A stretch of DNA of 64,000 nucleotides from Deltaproteobacteria bacterium (GTDB lineage Bacteria > Desulfobacterota > Desulfuromonadia > Desulfuromonadales > BM103). The notes under the pieces were generated by a model. It was not told the origin of the DNA. It worked only from the letters and a program-made list of their open reading frames with translations, and ran no database searches. A program made the position numbers and the translations under genes. The stretch spans positions 33,916 through 97,915 of the forward strand of contig VAUL01000006.1 of assembly GCA_005774545.1 (NCBI GenBank), read 5' to 3'. How positions within the stretch are numbered: position 1 is the first letter of the stretch; every line of letters begins with the position of its first letter. Positions 17,769-27,690 of the stretch are shown in pieces.

Positions 17769-18797
17769 ATGACGGAAATGCTGAGCATGTCAAACAACGC
17801 CCCGCTGTTCGTGGGAATGATGCTGCTGAAGCTGGCGGTGGTCTTTGGAGTGACGATGGGGATTGTCGCCTATGCCACCTGGGTTGAGCGCAAGGTCATC
17901 GGCCACATGCAGACCCGCCTCGGACCGATGCGCACCGGCTGGCACGGCTTGCTGCAGCCGATTGCCGATGGTCTCAAGCTCTTCTTCAAGGAAGACATCA
18001 TTCCGACGCAGGCCAGCAAGGTGCCGTTTCTGCTGGCGCCGATGATGATCCTCATTCCGGCGCTGATAACGATTGCCGTCGTGCCCTTCGGCCCCGACGT
18101 CACCGTCAAGGGGTTCCTGGTGCCGCTGCAGATCACCGACCTGAACATCGGCGTCCTCTACATCCTGGCGATGGCCGGTCTCGGCGTGTACGGGATCGTC
18201 CTTGCGGGGTGGAGCTCCAACAGCAAGTACGCCCTGCTCGGCGGCGTGCGCGCCTCGGCCCAGATGATCTCCTACGAGCTGGCGGCGGGGATCACCATCA
18301 TCGCCGTGTTCATGCTCAGCGAAACTCTGAGCCTGCGTGAAATCGTCGCCTTGCAGAGTGGCTCGGTCATCGACTGGTACGTTTTCAAGCAGCCGCTGGC
18401 CTTCGGCCTCTTCCTGATTACCGGTCTGGCCGAGATCAACCGCACCCCGTTCGACATGCCGGAAGCCGAAAGCGAGCTGGTCTCCGGCTTCTGCACCGAA
18501 TATTCGTCGATGAAGTACGCCCTGTTCTTCATGGCGGAATATGCCAACATGATCGTGATTGCCGCCATCGCCGCCACCCTGTTCCTCGGGGGCTGGTCGG
18601 GGCCGCTTCCGGAGAGCCTGGGCGTGGTCAACCTGCTCGGCAAGGTGTTCGCGATCATGTTCTTCTTCATCTGGCTGCGCGCGACTCTGCCGCGCGTGCG
18701 CTATGACCAGTTGATGCAGCTCGGGTGGAAGGTTCTGATCCCCCTGGCGCTGGCCAACCTGGCTGTGACCGGCCTGGTGGTCGTCCTGCAGCAGTAA
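17769..18797 (+). CDS. nuoH: NADH-quinone oxidoreductase subunit H
   Basis: The 342-residue polytopic subunit anchors the peripheral arm and lines the quinone tunnel. Signatures are present: ERKVIGHMQTRLGP in the first loop and NRTPFDMPEAESELVSGF in the third. Eight or so helices and standard length. It restarts the core nuo series after the TPR gene. Confidence 0.97.
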   Translation: MTEMLSMSNNAPLFVGMMLLKLAVVFGVTMGIVAYATWVERKVIGHMQTRLGPMRTGWHGLLQPIADGLKLFFKEDIIPTQASKVPFLLAPMMILIPALITIAVVPFGPDVTVKGFLVPLQITDLNIGVLYILAMAGLGVYGIVLAGWSSNSKYALLGGVRASAQMISYELAAGITIIAVFMLSETLSLREIVALQSGSVIDWYVFKQPLAFGLFLITGLAEINRTPFDMPEAESELVSGFCTEYSSMKYALFFMAEYANMIVIAAIAATLFLGGWSGPLPESLGVVNLLGKVFAIMFFFIWLRATLPRVRYDQLMQLGWKVLIPLALANLAVTGLVVVLQQ

Positions 18798-18822
18798 CCG
18801 TCCGACATACGAGGTCAGACCC

Positions 18823-19218
18823 ATGTTTACAGCGATAGCCAAAGGCCTGAGCATTACCTTCAAGCACATGCTGCCGGGGCATTCGACCACCGTGCAGTAC
18901 CCGACCGTCAAGCTGAAGCCCTCCGATCGCTTCCGCGGCCTGCATCGTCTGGTGCCGACCCAGGATCGCGAGAAGTGCGTGGCGTGCTACCTTTGCCCGA
19001 CGGTCTGCCCGGCAAAGTGCATTACGGTGGAAGCCGCGGAAAACGCCAAGGGCGAGAAATATCCGCGCGTCTATTCGATCGACCTGTTGCGCTGCATCTT
19101 CTGTGGATACTGCGTGGAAGCCTGCCCGGTTGAGGCGTTGGAAATGACCGCCGAATATGAACTGGCCAACTACCGGCGGGCTGATTTTGAATTTACCAAG
19201 GAACGGCTGCTTCGGTAA
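18823..19218 (+). CDS. nuoI: NADH-quinone oxidoreductase subunit I
   Basis: The 131-residue protein has two 4Fe-4S ferredoxin motifs (CVACYLCPTVCP and CIFCGYCVEACP) that hold clusters N6a and N6b between NuoG and NuoB. An amphipathic N-terminal stretch would lie on the membrane arm. Length is somewhat short but complete. Confidence 0.96.
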   Translation: MFTAIAKGLSITFKHMLPGHSTTVQYPTVKLKPSDRFRGLHRLVPTQDREKCVACYLCPTVCPAKCITVEAAENAKGEKYPRVYSIDLLRCIFCGYCVEACPVEALEMTAEYELANYRRADFEFTKERLLR

Positions 19219-19239
19219 GCCGGGAGGAGCGTGTAAGCC

Positions 19240-19743
19240 ATGGAGACAATCTTCTTCTATCTGGTCGCGTTGGTCGCTGTCGTCTCGGGGTTCCTGGTGG
19301 TGCGCTGCCAGAGCCCGGTCAACAGTGCTCTCGCCCTGGTCAACACCTTCTTCTGTCTGGCCGTCTTCTACGTGATGCTTTATGCGCCCTTCATGGCCGC
19401 CATTCAGGTCATCGTCTATGCCGGCGCGATCATGGTGCTGATCCTTTTCGTGATCATGCTGCTGAATCTCGGCACCGAGGCCCGCAAGCGCTACACCCAC
19501 GGTGTCGTCTGGGCGGCGATCGCCAGCCTGCTGGTCCTGGTCAACGTGGTGTTCTTCATCAAGCGTGGCCGGGTAACCGGAGCGGAAGGCGATATCACCG
19601 ACTACCTGATCAAGACCGAGGGGCATACCGAACTGATCGGCAAGGCTCTGTACACCGAGTTCCTGCTCCCCTTCGAAATCGCTTCGATCCTGCTGCTGGT
19701 GGCGATTGTCGGCGCGGTGATTCTGGCCAAGAAGGACGTTTAA
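19240..19743 (+). CDS. nuoJ: NADH-quinone oxidoreductase subunit J
   Basis: This 167-residue membrane subunit has five predicted helices. The conserved VYAGAIMVLILFVIMLL segment (third helix, with the pi-bulge region) is plain. It stands next to nuoK and contributes to the proton path at the E-channel. Confidence 0.95.
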   Translation: METIFFYLVALVAVVSGFLVVRCQSPVNSALALVNTFFCLAVFYVMLYAPFMAAIQVIVYAGAIMVLILFVIMLLNLGTEARKRYTHGVVWAAIASLLVLVNVVFFIKRGRVTGAEGDITDYLIKTEGHTELIGKALYTEFLLPFEIASILLLVAIVGAVILAKKDV

Positions 19744-19772
19744 CCTACACGGGATAACGGGAGACACAACCG

Positions 19773-20072
19773 ATGAGCGTTTACCACTACCTGACCGTCA
19801 GCGCCATTCTCTTTGCCCTCGGCACCTATGGCGTGCTGACCCGGCGCAACGCGATCGTCATCTTCATGTGCATTGAGTTGATGCTCAACTCGGTGAACCT
19901 GACCTTCATCGCTCTGTCCAGACACCTCAACAGCCTGGACGGGCAGATCTTCGTATTCTTCGTCATGACCGTGGCTGCCGCCGAGGCGGCGGTCGGTCTG
20001 GCCCTGATGATCGCGACCTTCCGCAACCGGGAGACGATCGATGTGGACCAGATCAACCTGCTGAAATGGTGA
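19773..20072 (+). CDS. nuoK: NADH-quinone oxidoreductase subunit K
   Basis: This 99-residue, three-helix membrane subunit is homologous to MrpC. The two membrane carboxylates are visible, in [10 protein letters not shown] (helix 2) and [10 protein letters not shown] (helix 3). Length is standard. Confidence 0.97.
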   Translation: MSVYHYLTVSAILFALGTYGVLTRRNAIVIFMCIELMLNSVNLTFIALSRHLNSLDGQIFVFFVMTVAAAEAAVGLALMIATFRNRETIDVDQINLLKW

Positions 20073-20125
20073 TGAGTCACCGTTTGGGTTTCGTGAACGG
20101 CTTACTTCGTCCGGAGGAAAGATAG

Positions 20126-22108
20126 ATGTACGACAAATTGTGGCTCATCCCCTTCTTCCCGCTGGTCGGCTCGATCATCAACGGGTTGTTCGGCAAACGT
20201 TTCATCCGGAACGAGGCGGCGATCGGGGCGATCGGGACCGGTGCGGTGTTCCTGTCGTTCCTGGTATCCTGCAGCTGCTTCTTCACGCTGCTCAACGATC
20301 CGGTGAAGGTGCACCAGCAGGTGGTCGCCTCGTGGATGACGGTCGGCCAGCTGCAGGTCGACTGGGGCTTTCTGCTGGATCCGCTTTCAGCCCTGATGAT
20401 CATGGTCGTGACGGGGGTCGGCTCGCTGATTCACCTCTACTCGATCGGCTACATGCACGGGGAAGAGGGTTTCTATCGCTTCTTCTGCTACCTGAACCTG
20501 TTCGTCTGCGCCATGCTCATGCTGGTGCTGGGGAACAATGCTCTGGTGATGTTCATCGGCTGGGAGGGTGTCGGCCTCTGCTCCTACCTGCTGATCGGCT
20601 ATTACTTTGAGAAAAAGAGCGCGGGTGACGCAGCGAAGAAGGCCTTCGTGGTCAACCGTGTCGGCGACTTCGGCTTCCTGGTCGGTCTGTTCACCATCTT
20701 CTGGACGCTGGGCAGCCAGCACGGCGTCTGGACCCTGAATTTCGTCGAAATCTCCGAAAACGCGCATCTGCTCGGCTTCGGCGGGACGGTTGTGACGGTT
20801 GCCACTCTGTGCTTCTTCCTCGGAGCCACCGGCAAGTCGGCGCAGATCCCCCTCTACACCTGGTTGCCTGACGCGATGGAAGGTCCGACCCCGGTTTCCG
20901 CCCTGATCCATGCGGCCACGATGGTTACCGCCGGCGTCTACATGATCGGCCGCATGAACGTGCTCTTTGCCATGAGCCCGACGACCATGACCGTGGTCGC
21001 GCTCATCGGCGCATTCACGGCGATCGTTGCGGCCAGCATCGGGTTTGCCCAGAACGACATCAAGCGCGTACTGGCCTACTCCACGGTTTCGCAGCTCGGC
21101 TTCATGTTCATGGCCATGGGGGTCGGCGCCTTTACCGCCGGCATCTTCCACCTGATGACCCACGCCTTCTTCAAGGCCTGCCTGTTCCTCGGTTCCGGCT
21201 CGGTCATCCACGCCATGCACCATGCACTGCATCACGCGCACCTCGACGATGATCCCCAGGATATGCGCAACATGGGCGGACTGAAAAAATACATGCCCAT
21301 TACCTGGGCGACGTTCGGCATCTCCTGCATCGCGATCGCCGGGATTCCGCCCCTGGCCGGTTTCTTCTCCAAGGACGAAATCCTGTGGTGGACCTTCGGT
21401 TCGACCCGCGGCAACCTCCTGGTGTGGGGGATCGGCGCGATCACCGCGGGCATGACCGCCTTCTACATGTTCCGCTGTTTCTTCATGACCTTCCACGGCG
21501 AGCAGCGCACGCACAAGAAGGCCAAGGATCATGTCCATGAATCGCCGTGGGTGATCACCGTGCCGCTGATGGTGCTGGCGTTCCTGGCCGTGGTCGGCGG
21601 CTTCGTCGGCGTGCCGGCGGCGCTCGGCGGGCACAACCAGATTCACCACTACTTCGAGCCGGTTTTCGGCCATGCGCAGGAAGTGTACAAGATCGGCATC
21701 AAGGAAGCCCTCGAGCATTCGCATGCTGCCGAATACGGGCTGATGGGGCTCTCGATCGCCATCGCCGTGATCGGCATCGGCATTGCGTTCACCATGTACC
21801 TCAAGCGCCCCGAGCTTCCCGGCCGGTTTACGGCCAGGTTCAGCCAGTTGCACCGCTGGGTCTACAACAAGTGGTTCGTGGACGAGGCCTACGACGTGCT
21901 GTTCGTCAACAGCACCAAGAAATTCGCGACCTTCTGCTGGAAGGGTTTCGACGTCAAGGTCGTCGACGGCGTCGTCAACGGCACCGGCAAGCTCGTCAAC
22001 GTCCTTTCCACCGCGCTGCGCTACACCCAGAGCGGCCTGCTGCACAATTACGCCCTGACCATGGTTCTCGGAACGGTGGTCATGGTGGCGATATTCCTTC
22101 TGCAATGA
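20126..22108 (+). CDS. nuoL: NADH-quinone oxidoreductase subunit L
   Basis: The 660-residue antiporter-like subunit is at the far end of the membrane arm. The core shows GWEGVGLCSYLLIG with the key Glu, AEGPTPVSALIHAATMVTAG-type signature (here starting MEGPTP) and Lys residues in later helices. The long C-terminal part supplies the lateral helix. GGAGG lies just upstream of the start. It pumps protons with nuoM and nuoN. Confidence 0.97.
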   Translation: MYDKLWLIPFFPLVGSIINGLFGKRFIRNEAAIGAIGTGAVFLSFLVSCSCFFTLLNDPVKVHQQVVASWMTVGQLQVDWGFLLDPLSALMIMVVTGVGSLIHLYSIGYMHGEEGFYRFFCYLNLFVCAMLMLVLGNNALVMFIGWEGVGLCSYLLIGYYFEKKSAGDAAKKAFVVNRVGDFGFLVGLFTIFWTLGSQHGVWTLNFVEISENAHLLGFGGTVVTVATLCFFLGATGKSAQIPLYTWLPDAMEGPTPVSALIHAATMVTAGVYMIGRMNVLFAMSPTTMTVVALIGAFTAIVAASIGFAQNDIKRVLAYSTVSQLGFMFMAMGVGAFTAGIFHLMTHAFFKACLFLGSGSVIHAMHHALHHAHLDDDPQDMRNMGGLKKYMPITWATFGISCIAIAGIPPLAGFFSKDEILWWTFGSTRGNLLVWGIGAITAGMTAFYMFRCFFMTFHGEQRTHKKAKDHVHESPWVITVPLMVLAFLAVVGGFVGVPAALGGHNQIHHYFEPVFGHAQEVYKIGIKEALEHSHAAEYGLMGLSIAIAVIGIGIAFTMYLKRPELPGRFTARFSQLHRWVYNKWFVDEAYDVLFVNSTKKFATFCWKGFDVKVVDGVVNGTGKLVNVLSTALRYTQSGLLHNYALTMVLGTVVMVAIFLLQ

Positions 22109-22155
22109 TGATGAATCACACCGTTCACGCGATGAGATAAAAGGAGCGCAGACCC

Positions 22156-23721
22156 ATGAGCAATCTCCTCAGCCTGATGACCTTCTTCCCGCTCGTCGGG
22201 ATGGTTGTCCTCCTGTTCCTCCCCAGGGAGTCCGACCGCCTGCTCAAAACGGTGACCCTGGTCATCACCCTGATCACGTTCGTGATCAGTCTGCCGCTGG
22301 CGTTCGATGACGCCTTCCGCACCTCGGCGGAGATGCGTTATGTCGAGTTTGCGCAATGGATCAACATCGGCGAGTACTTCCGCATGAACTATTACGTCGG
22401 GGTAGACGGCATCAGCCTCTGGCTGGTCCTGCTGACGACGTTCATCATGCCGATCGCCGTGCTTTCGACCTGGCACGCGGTCGAGAAGAATACCAAGGGG
22501 TTCATGGCGCTGCTGTTGCTGCTCGAAACCGGCATGCTCGGCGCCTTCATCGCCCTCGATGTGTTCCTCTTCTACATCTTCTGGGAACTGATGCTGATCC
22601 CGATGTACTTCCTGATTGGCATCTGGGGTGGCAAGAACCGCATCTACGCGGCCGTCAAGTTCTTCATCTTCACCGCGGTCGGCTCGCTGCTGATGCTGGT
22701 GGCCATCATCTACGTCTATTACTACGCGGTGAAGGCCGGGATGCCGTTCCAGAGCGGTTTCAGCATCGCGCACTTCTACCAGCTCGACATCCCGGCGCAC
22801 CTGCAGACCTGGCTGTTCCTGGCCTTCGCCTTCAGCTTTGCCATCAAGGTGCCGATGTTCCCGGTGCATACCTGGTTGCCCGATGCGCACACCGAGGCGC
22901 CGACCGCCGGCTCGGTGATTCTGGCCGCGATCCTGCTGAAGATGGGGACCTACGGCTACATCCGTTTCGCAATCCCGCTCTTCCCGGCCGCGACGCTGAA
23001 GTTCACCCCGCTGTTTGCCATCCTGGCGGTGATCGGCATCATCTACGGCGCGCTGGTGGCGATGATGCAGGATGATGTCAAGAAGCTGGTCGCCTATTCC
23101 TCGGTGTCGCACCTTGGCTTCGTCATGCTCGGCATCTTCGCCATGAATCTCCAGGGGCTCTCCGGCGGCATGCTGCAGATGATCAATCACGGCATTTCGA
23201 CGGGGGCGCTGTTCCTTATCGTCGGCTTTCTCTACGAGCGCCGGCACACCCGCCTGATCGCCGATTTCGGCGGGATTTCCAAGAAGATGCCCATTTTTGC
23301 GACCATCTTCCTCATCATTACCTTCTCTTCGATCGGCCTCCCCGGGACCAACGGCTTCGTCGGCGAGTTCCTGATCCTGATGGGCGCCTTCGAAAGCAAC
23401 CTGCGGTGGCTTGCGATCCTTGGCACCACGGGCGTGATCCTGGCTGCCGTCTACATGCTGTGGATGTTCCAGCGGGTCATGATGGGGCAGATCACCAACC
23501 CGGAGAACGAGGAACTGGAAGACCTGTCGCCCCGCGAGATCGCCTTGATGCTCCCTCTGCTGCTCTTTGTGTTCTGGATCGGCGTCTACCCGAACACCTT
23601 CTTCGAAAAGATGAATCCGTCGCTTGACAACCTGATCAAGCAGGTCAAGGGGAAGCAGCAGATCGTCATGATGATCGAGGAACCGACCCGCGCGGTCGCC
23701 GAGACCACGGTCAACCAATAA
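22156..23721 (+). CDS. nuoM: NADH-quinone oxidoreductase subunit M
   Basis: The 521-residue antiporter-like membrane subunit has the conserved Glu in FYIFWELMLIPMYFLIG and the HTWLPDAHTEAPTAGSV loop. About 14 helices and normal length. It lies between nuoL and nuoN with short gaps. Confidence 0.97.
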   Translation: MSNLLSLMTFFPLVGMVVLLFLPRESDRLLKTVTLVITLITFVISLPLAFDDAFRTSAEMRYVEFAQWINIGEYFRMNYYVGVDGISLWLVLLTTFIMPIAVLSTWHAVEKNTKGFMALLLLLETGMLGAFIALDVFLFYIFWELMLIPMYFLIGIWGGKNRIYAAVKFFIFTAVGSLLMLVAIIYVYYYAVKAGMPFQSGFSIAHFYQLDIPAHLQTWLFLAFAFSFAIKVPMFPVHTWLPDAHTEAPTAGSVILAAILLKMGTYGYIRFAIPLFPAATLKFTPLFAILAVIGIIYGALVAMMQDDVKKLVAYSSVSHLGFVMLGIFAMNLQGLSGGMLQMINHGISTGALFLIVGFLYERRHTRLIADFGGISKKMPIFATIFLIITFSSIGLPGTNGFVGEFLILMGAFESNLRWLAILGTTGVILAAVYMLWMFQRVMMGQITNPENEELEDLSPREIALMLPLLLFVFWIGVYPNTFFEKMNPSLDNLIKQVKGKQQIVMMIEEPTRAVAETTVNQ

Positions 23722-23754
23722 GCCCGGAATTCAACGTCGCTGAGGAGCCCGTTC

Positions 23755-25215
23755 ATGGAAAACCTGGTGCAAATCGCCCTGCAGAATGTCAACCTGGCGG
23801 CCATCATGCCGTCCCTGGTGCTGGTCTGCTTCGGCATGGGCCTGCTGTTGATCAATGTTTTTCTCCCCCGCGGCACCACCCGCCCGGCGGTGTGGATCAG
23901 TCTGGTCGGGATCGTGGTCACTGCGGTCGTAACGGTGCAGGGCTGGGGGAACCCGCAGTACGGGTTTTCCGATGCGGTGGCGCTCGACAACTTTGCGACC
24001 TTCTTCAATGTGACCTTCCTGCTGGCGGCGGCTCTGACCATCCTGATGTCGGATGACTACCTGCGGCGTGAAGGTTATGCCGTCAACGAATACTATCCGC
24101 TGATCCTGTTCACGACGGCGGGCGCCATGTGGATGGCTTCCGGCACGGACATGATGACCATCTTCCTCGGTCTGGAAGTGATGTCGATCAGTCTTTACGT
24201 GCTGGCGGGCTTCTTCCGCGGGCAGTCGGCCTCCAACGAGGCCGGTCTCAAGTATTTCCTGCTCGGGGCCTTTTCCACCGGTTTTCTGCTCTACGGCATG
24301 GCCCTGATCTATGGCGTCACCGGCTCGACCCGTCTCACCGAGATCGGTGCCTATCTCAACAGTCACTCGTCGCTGCTGGCCAATCCGATGACTCTGGCCG
24401 GTCTGGTGCTGCTTTCCATCGGCTTCCTGTTCAAACTTGGGGCGGCGCCCTTCCACATGTGGACGCCGGACGTCTATCAGGGCGCACCCACGCCGGTGAC
24501 CGCCTTCATGAGCGCCGGTCCGAAGGCTGCAGCGTTTGCCGCCTTCCTGCGGACCCTCGAGTACTGTTTCTTCGGCCTGAAGCCGGAGTGGTCGGCGATG
24601 TTGTGGGTGCTCGCCGTGCTGACCATGACGGTCGGTAACGTGATTGCCATTTCCCAGACCAATATCAAGCGGATGCTGGCCTATTCGTCGATTTCGCATG
24701 CCGGCTATGCGTTGGTCGGTCTGGTTGCGGCCAATGAAATCGGCTATTCCGGGGTACTCTTCTACATGCTGGCCTACACCTTCATGAATATCGGCGCGTT
24801 CGCCGTGCTCATCCTGGTCGGCAAGCAGGGGGAGGAGAATCTGACGCTGGAGGGCTTCGCGGGCCTGGGCTACAAGCGACCGCTGCTCGGCGTGGCGATG
24901 TCGGTCTTCCTCTTCGCGCTGATGGGGCTGCCGCCGACCGCCGGTTTCGCCGGGAAGTTCTACATCTTCGCCGGTGCGGTCAAGGCCGGCTACATCTGGC
25001 TGGCGATCATCGGGGTTCTCAATTCCGCCGTGTCCCTCTACTATTATCTCCGGGTCATGGTGTACATGTACTTCCGCGACCCGACCGAGGACTATGCCTG
25101 GATCAGCCTGCCGGTCAGTGTCCTTGCGACCATCATCCTCGCCGTGATCGGCTGCCTCTATCTGGGGATTCTCCCCAACGAGGTGATGGCGATGGCAAAG
25201 ACCGCCATCTTCTGA
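23755..25215 (+). CDS. nuoN: NADH-quinone oxidoreductase subunit N
   Basis: The 486-residue antiporter-like membrane subunit carries GLEVMSISLYVLAGF with the conserved Glu and the MWTPDVYQGAPTPVTAFM signature. It is the last nuo gene. A strong terminator follows 19 nt after the stop codon, closing a transcription unit of about 16 kb. Confidence 0.97.
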   Translation: MENLVQIALQNVNLAAIMPSLVLVCFGMGLLLINVFLPRGTTRPAVWISLVGIVVTAVVTVQGWGNPQYGFSDAVALDNFATFFNVTFLLAAALTILMSDDYLRREGYAVNEYYPLILFTTAGAMWMASGTDMMTIFLGLEVMSISLYVLAGFFRGQSASNEAGLKYFLLGAFSTGFLLYGMALIYGVTGSTRLTEIGAYLNSHSSLLANPMTLAGLVLLSIGFLFKLGAAPFHMWTPDVYQGAPTPVTAFMSAGPKAAAFAAFLRTLEYCFFGLKPEWSAMLWVLAVLTMTVGNVIAISQTNIKRMLAYSSISHAGYALVGLVAANEIGYSGVLFYMLAYTFMNIGAFAVLILVGKQGEENLTLEGFAGLGYKRPLLGVAMSVFLFALMGLPPTAGFAGKFYIFAGAVKAGYIWLAIIGVLNSAVSLYYYLRVMVYMYFRDPTEDYAWISLPVSVLATIILAVIGCLYLGILPNEVMAMAKTAIF

Positions 25216-25233
25216 CGGCCGCCCTGTCGAGTC

Positions 25234-25270
25234 CAAAGCCCCCGGCGTTGTCGCCGGGGGCTTTGTTTTT
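25234..25270 (+). terminator. nuo operon terminator
   Basis: A perfect 14-bp stem (CAAAGCCCCCGGCG / CGCCGGGGGCTTTG, 4-nt loop) is followed by five T. It separates nuo from the menaquinone cluster. Confidence 0.92.
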
Positions 25271-25318
25271 GAGTATACTGGCAGGGACAGTGGTAGGCCC
25301 TGTGACGCTTCCGACGGA

Positions 25319-26704
25319 ATGGCCCCGATGGCTCCGACCGACCTGCAAAGTTATCTGGCACTGCTTGAACAGGCGGGTCGCCTCAAGCGCATCCAGGCAA
25401 CCGTCGACCCGCACCTGGAACTGGCGGCGATTGTCGACCGGGTCTGCAAGGGCGGCGACAGCGGCCAGGCGCTGCTGTTCGAGGACGTGCGGGGCGCGGG
25501 GATGGCAGTGGCGGCCAATCTGTTCGGGTCCCTCGAGCAGGTCGGCTGGGCGCTTGGCACGACCGACATCGCAGCCCTGGCCCGAAGGCTTGGTGATGAC
25601 CTGGTGGCCGCCGGGGAAGTGAAAGCCGAGCAGGCGCTCACCAAAATCTGCAACCTGGCCGCCTGGCAGCCGGCCGTGACCGATCGCCTGGCCGGTCGCG
25701 TTCGCGACCAGAGTGACCGGGGGCTCGACATTCTGCCGCGGATCGTCGCCTGGCCGGCCGACGGTGGCCCGTTTCTGACGCAGGCCCAGGTCTATACCCG
25801 CGACCCGGAGACAGGTGCCGCCAATTGCGGGATGTACCGCATCCAGTGCCATGACCGCCACCGGGCAACGATTCGCTGCCGGGCCAGCAGCGATGCGGCC
25901 AGGCACCTTGCCGCCTGGCATGCGCGCAACACGGCCATGCCGGTTGCGGTGGTGCTCGGCGGGCCGCCGGTGCTTGCCTGGGTGGCATCTGCCCCGCTCC
26001 CTTACGCGGCCGACGAGGTGGCCTTTGGTGGTTACCTGCTGCAGCAGCGGCTGGAGATGAGCCGCTGCCGGTACAGTGATCTACTGGTTCCCGCCAGCGC
26101 CGAGATCGTGATCGAAGGGGTGGTCGAGCCAGGGAGCACGGCCCCGGAAGGGCCCTTCGGCAACCACACCGGCCGCTACGATGCAGAGGCGGCGGCGCCG
26201 CTGATGAAGGTGCTGAGCGTGCAGGCGGCGACGTCGGCGATCTGTCCGTGGACGCTGGTGGGACCACCGCCGATGGAGAATATCCACCTTGCCCGGGCCA
26301 CCGTCCGCCTGTTCACGCCGCTGGTGAAGATGGCCCTGCCAACCGTGCGTGCCGTGCATCTTCCGGCGGAGGGGATTTTCCACCGGGCGGCGATCGTGAC
26401 CCTCGACGCAAAGGATACCCGGCCGCTGGCAGAGGTGGCCGGAATCCTGCGTGACACGCTGCTGCTCAGGAATGCGCGGCTGCTGGTGGTGGCGGCGGAC
26501 GATCACGACCCGCGCGACATCCCGACGGTGTTCTGGCAGGCCTTGAATGCCGTCGACTGGCGCCGCGACCTGCTGATTGAGGATAATCAGTTGACGATCG
26601 ACGCACGCTACCGGCCGGCCGGCGCTCTCGTGCGCGGCGAGGAAGCCGTGCTGGAACGCGTGCTAAGGCGCTGGCACGAGTTCGGCTTCGATACCCCCGG
26701 GTAA
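25319..26704 (+). CDS. mqnL: UbiD-like decarboxylase, menaquinone (futalosine) pathway
   Basis: The 461-residue UbiD-family protein uses prenylated FMN for non-oxidative decarboxylation. With mqnP, mqnM, mqnE and mqnC following, it is best assigned as MqnL, which removes the 6-carboxyl group from the prenylated dihydroxynaphthoate. The family signature is at PEGPFGNHTG (about 276-285). R174 and E277 match two of the R-E-E catalytic triad. The third position is N282, where characterised family members have Glu or Asp. The ATG at 25319 and an in-frame ATG at 25328 are both possible, with no decisive ribosome site. A TATACT at 25274-25279 is a possible -10 just after the nuo terminator. Confidence 0.88.
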   Translation: MAPMAPTDLQSYLALLEQAGRLKRIQATVDPHLELAAIVDRVCKGGDSGQALLFEDVRGAGMAVAANLFGSLEQVGWALGTTDIAALARRLGDDLVAAGEVKAEQALTKICNLAAWQPAVTDRLAGRVRDQSDRGLDILPRIVAWPADGGPFLTQAQVYTRDPETGAANCGMYRIQCHDRHRATIRCRASSDAARHLAAWHARNTAMPVAVVLGGPPVLAWVASAPLPYAADEVAFGGYLLQQRLEMSRCRYSDLLVPASAEIVIEGVVEPGSTAPEGPFGNHTGRYDAEAAAPLMKVLSVQAATSAICPWTLVGPPPMENIHLARATVRLFTPLVKMALPTVRAVHLPAEGIFHRAAIVTLDAKDTRPLAEVAGILRDTLLLRNARLLVVAADDHDPRDIPTVFWQALNAVDWRRDLLIEDNQLTIDARYRPAGALVRGEEAVLERVLRRWHEFGFDTPG

Positions 26705-26787
26705 GGGGTGCCGTTCAGGGGCGCCGGGCTCCCTACCCTTGAACGCCCGGGGCGTGCGGTGTACACTGCACCGCGGCTGACAGATCG

Positions 26788-27690
26788 ATGGCGAAGGGAA
26801 GCGACGCGACGATGGGCAGTGCGGTACTGGCGAAGGTTGTCACCCTGCTGGAGATGATCAAATTCTCGCATACCGTGTTCGCCTTCCCCTTTGCCCTGAT
26901 GGGGGCGACGCTGGCAGCGCTGGCCAGCGGCCGGGCGCCGAGCGCGGCGCAGGTCGGCTGGATCTGCCTGGCGATGGTCGGCGCGCGGACCGCCGCCATG
27001 GGGCTCAATCGCATCATCGATGCCCGCATCGACGCCAAAAACCCGCGGACCGCTGAACGGCCGCTGCCGGCCGGCAAGGTCACCCTGATCGAGTCATGGC
27101 TGCTGGTGCTCATGGCGACGGCCGTGATGCTGTTGGCGGCTGCGATGCTCAACCCGCTGTGTCTCCTGCTGGCGCCGGTCGCCCTCGGGTTTTTCGTCCT
27201 TTACGCCTATTGCAAGCGGTTCACGGCACTGGCGCACGTGGTGCTCGGCATCTGTCTGGCGGCGGCGCCGATCGGAGCGTGGATCGCGCTGCGCGGCGAT
27301 CTGCAATGGCCGATACTGGTTCTTGGCGCGGCGGTGCTCGTCTGGGTGGCCGGCTTCGACATCTTCTACGCCCTGCAGGATGTGGAGTTCGACCGGAGCC
27401 AGGGGCTGCACTCGATTCCGGTGCGCCTCGGCGTGAAGAACGCCATCCTGCTCGGCAAGCTGCTGCACGGGGCGATGATCGCCCTGCTGCTGTTGCTCCC
27501 CGTCGGCCTGCCGCTGGGGTGGCTGTACTACGCAGGGGTCGCGGTCATCGGCGCCCTGATCGCCTACGAGCACCAGCTGGTCAGAGCCGATGACCTGTCG
27601 CGGCTGGATGCGGCCTTTTTCAACATGAACGGTTATATCAGCGTGACGATCTTTGCCTTCACCCTGGCGGATGTGCTGGTGCTGCGATGA
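26788..27690 (+). CDS. mqnP: UbiA-family polyprenyltransferase of the futalosine pathway
   Basis: The 300-residue membrane enzyme of the UbiA superfamily has about eight helices. The two Asp-rich motifs that bind Mg2+-prenyl diphosphate are visible: NRIIDARIDAKNPRTAERP near residue 75 and DIFYALQDVEFDRSQGL near residue 190. In this setting it should prenylate 1,4-dihydroxy-6-naphthoate. Start uncertain: ATG at 26788 lacks a ribosome site, and ATG at 26812 has AGGGA 12 nt upstream. It overlaps mqnM by 4 nt (ATGA). Confidence 0.9.
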   Translation: MAKGSDATMGSAVLAKVVTLLEMIKFSHTVFAFPFALMGATLAALASGRAPSAAQVGWICLAMVGARTAAMGLNRIIDARIDAKNPRTAERPLPAGKVTLIESWLLVLMATAVMLLAAAMLNPLCLLLAPVALGFFVLYAYCKRFTALAHVVLGICLAAAPIGAWIALRGDLQWPILVLGAAVLVWVAGFDIFYALQDVEFDRSQGLHSIPVRLGVKNAILLGKLLHGAMIALLLLLPVGLPLGWLYYAGVAVIGALIAYEHQLVRADDLSRLDAAFFNMNGYISVTIFAFTLADVLVLR

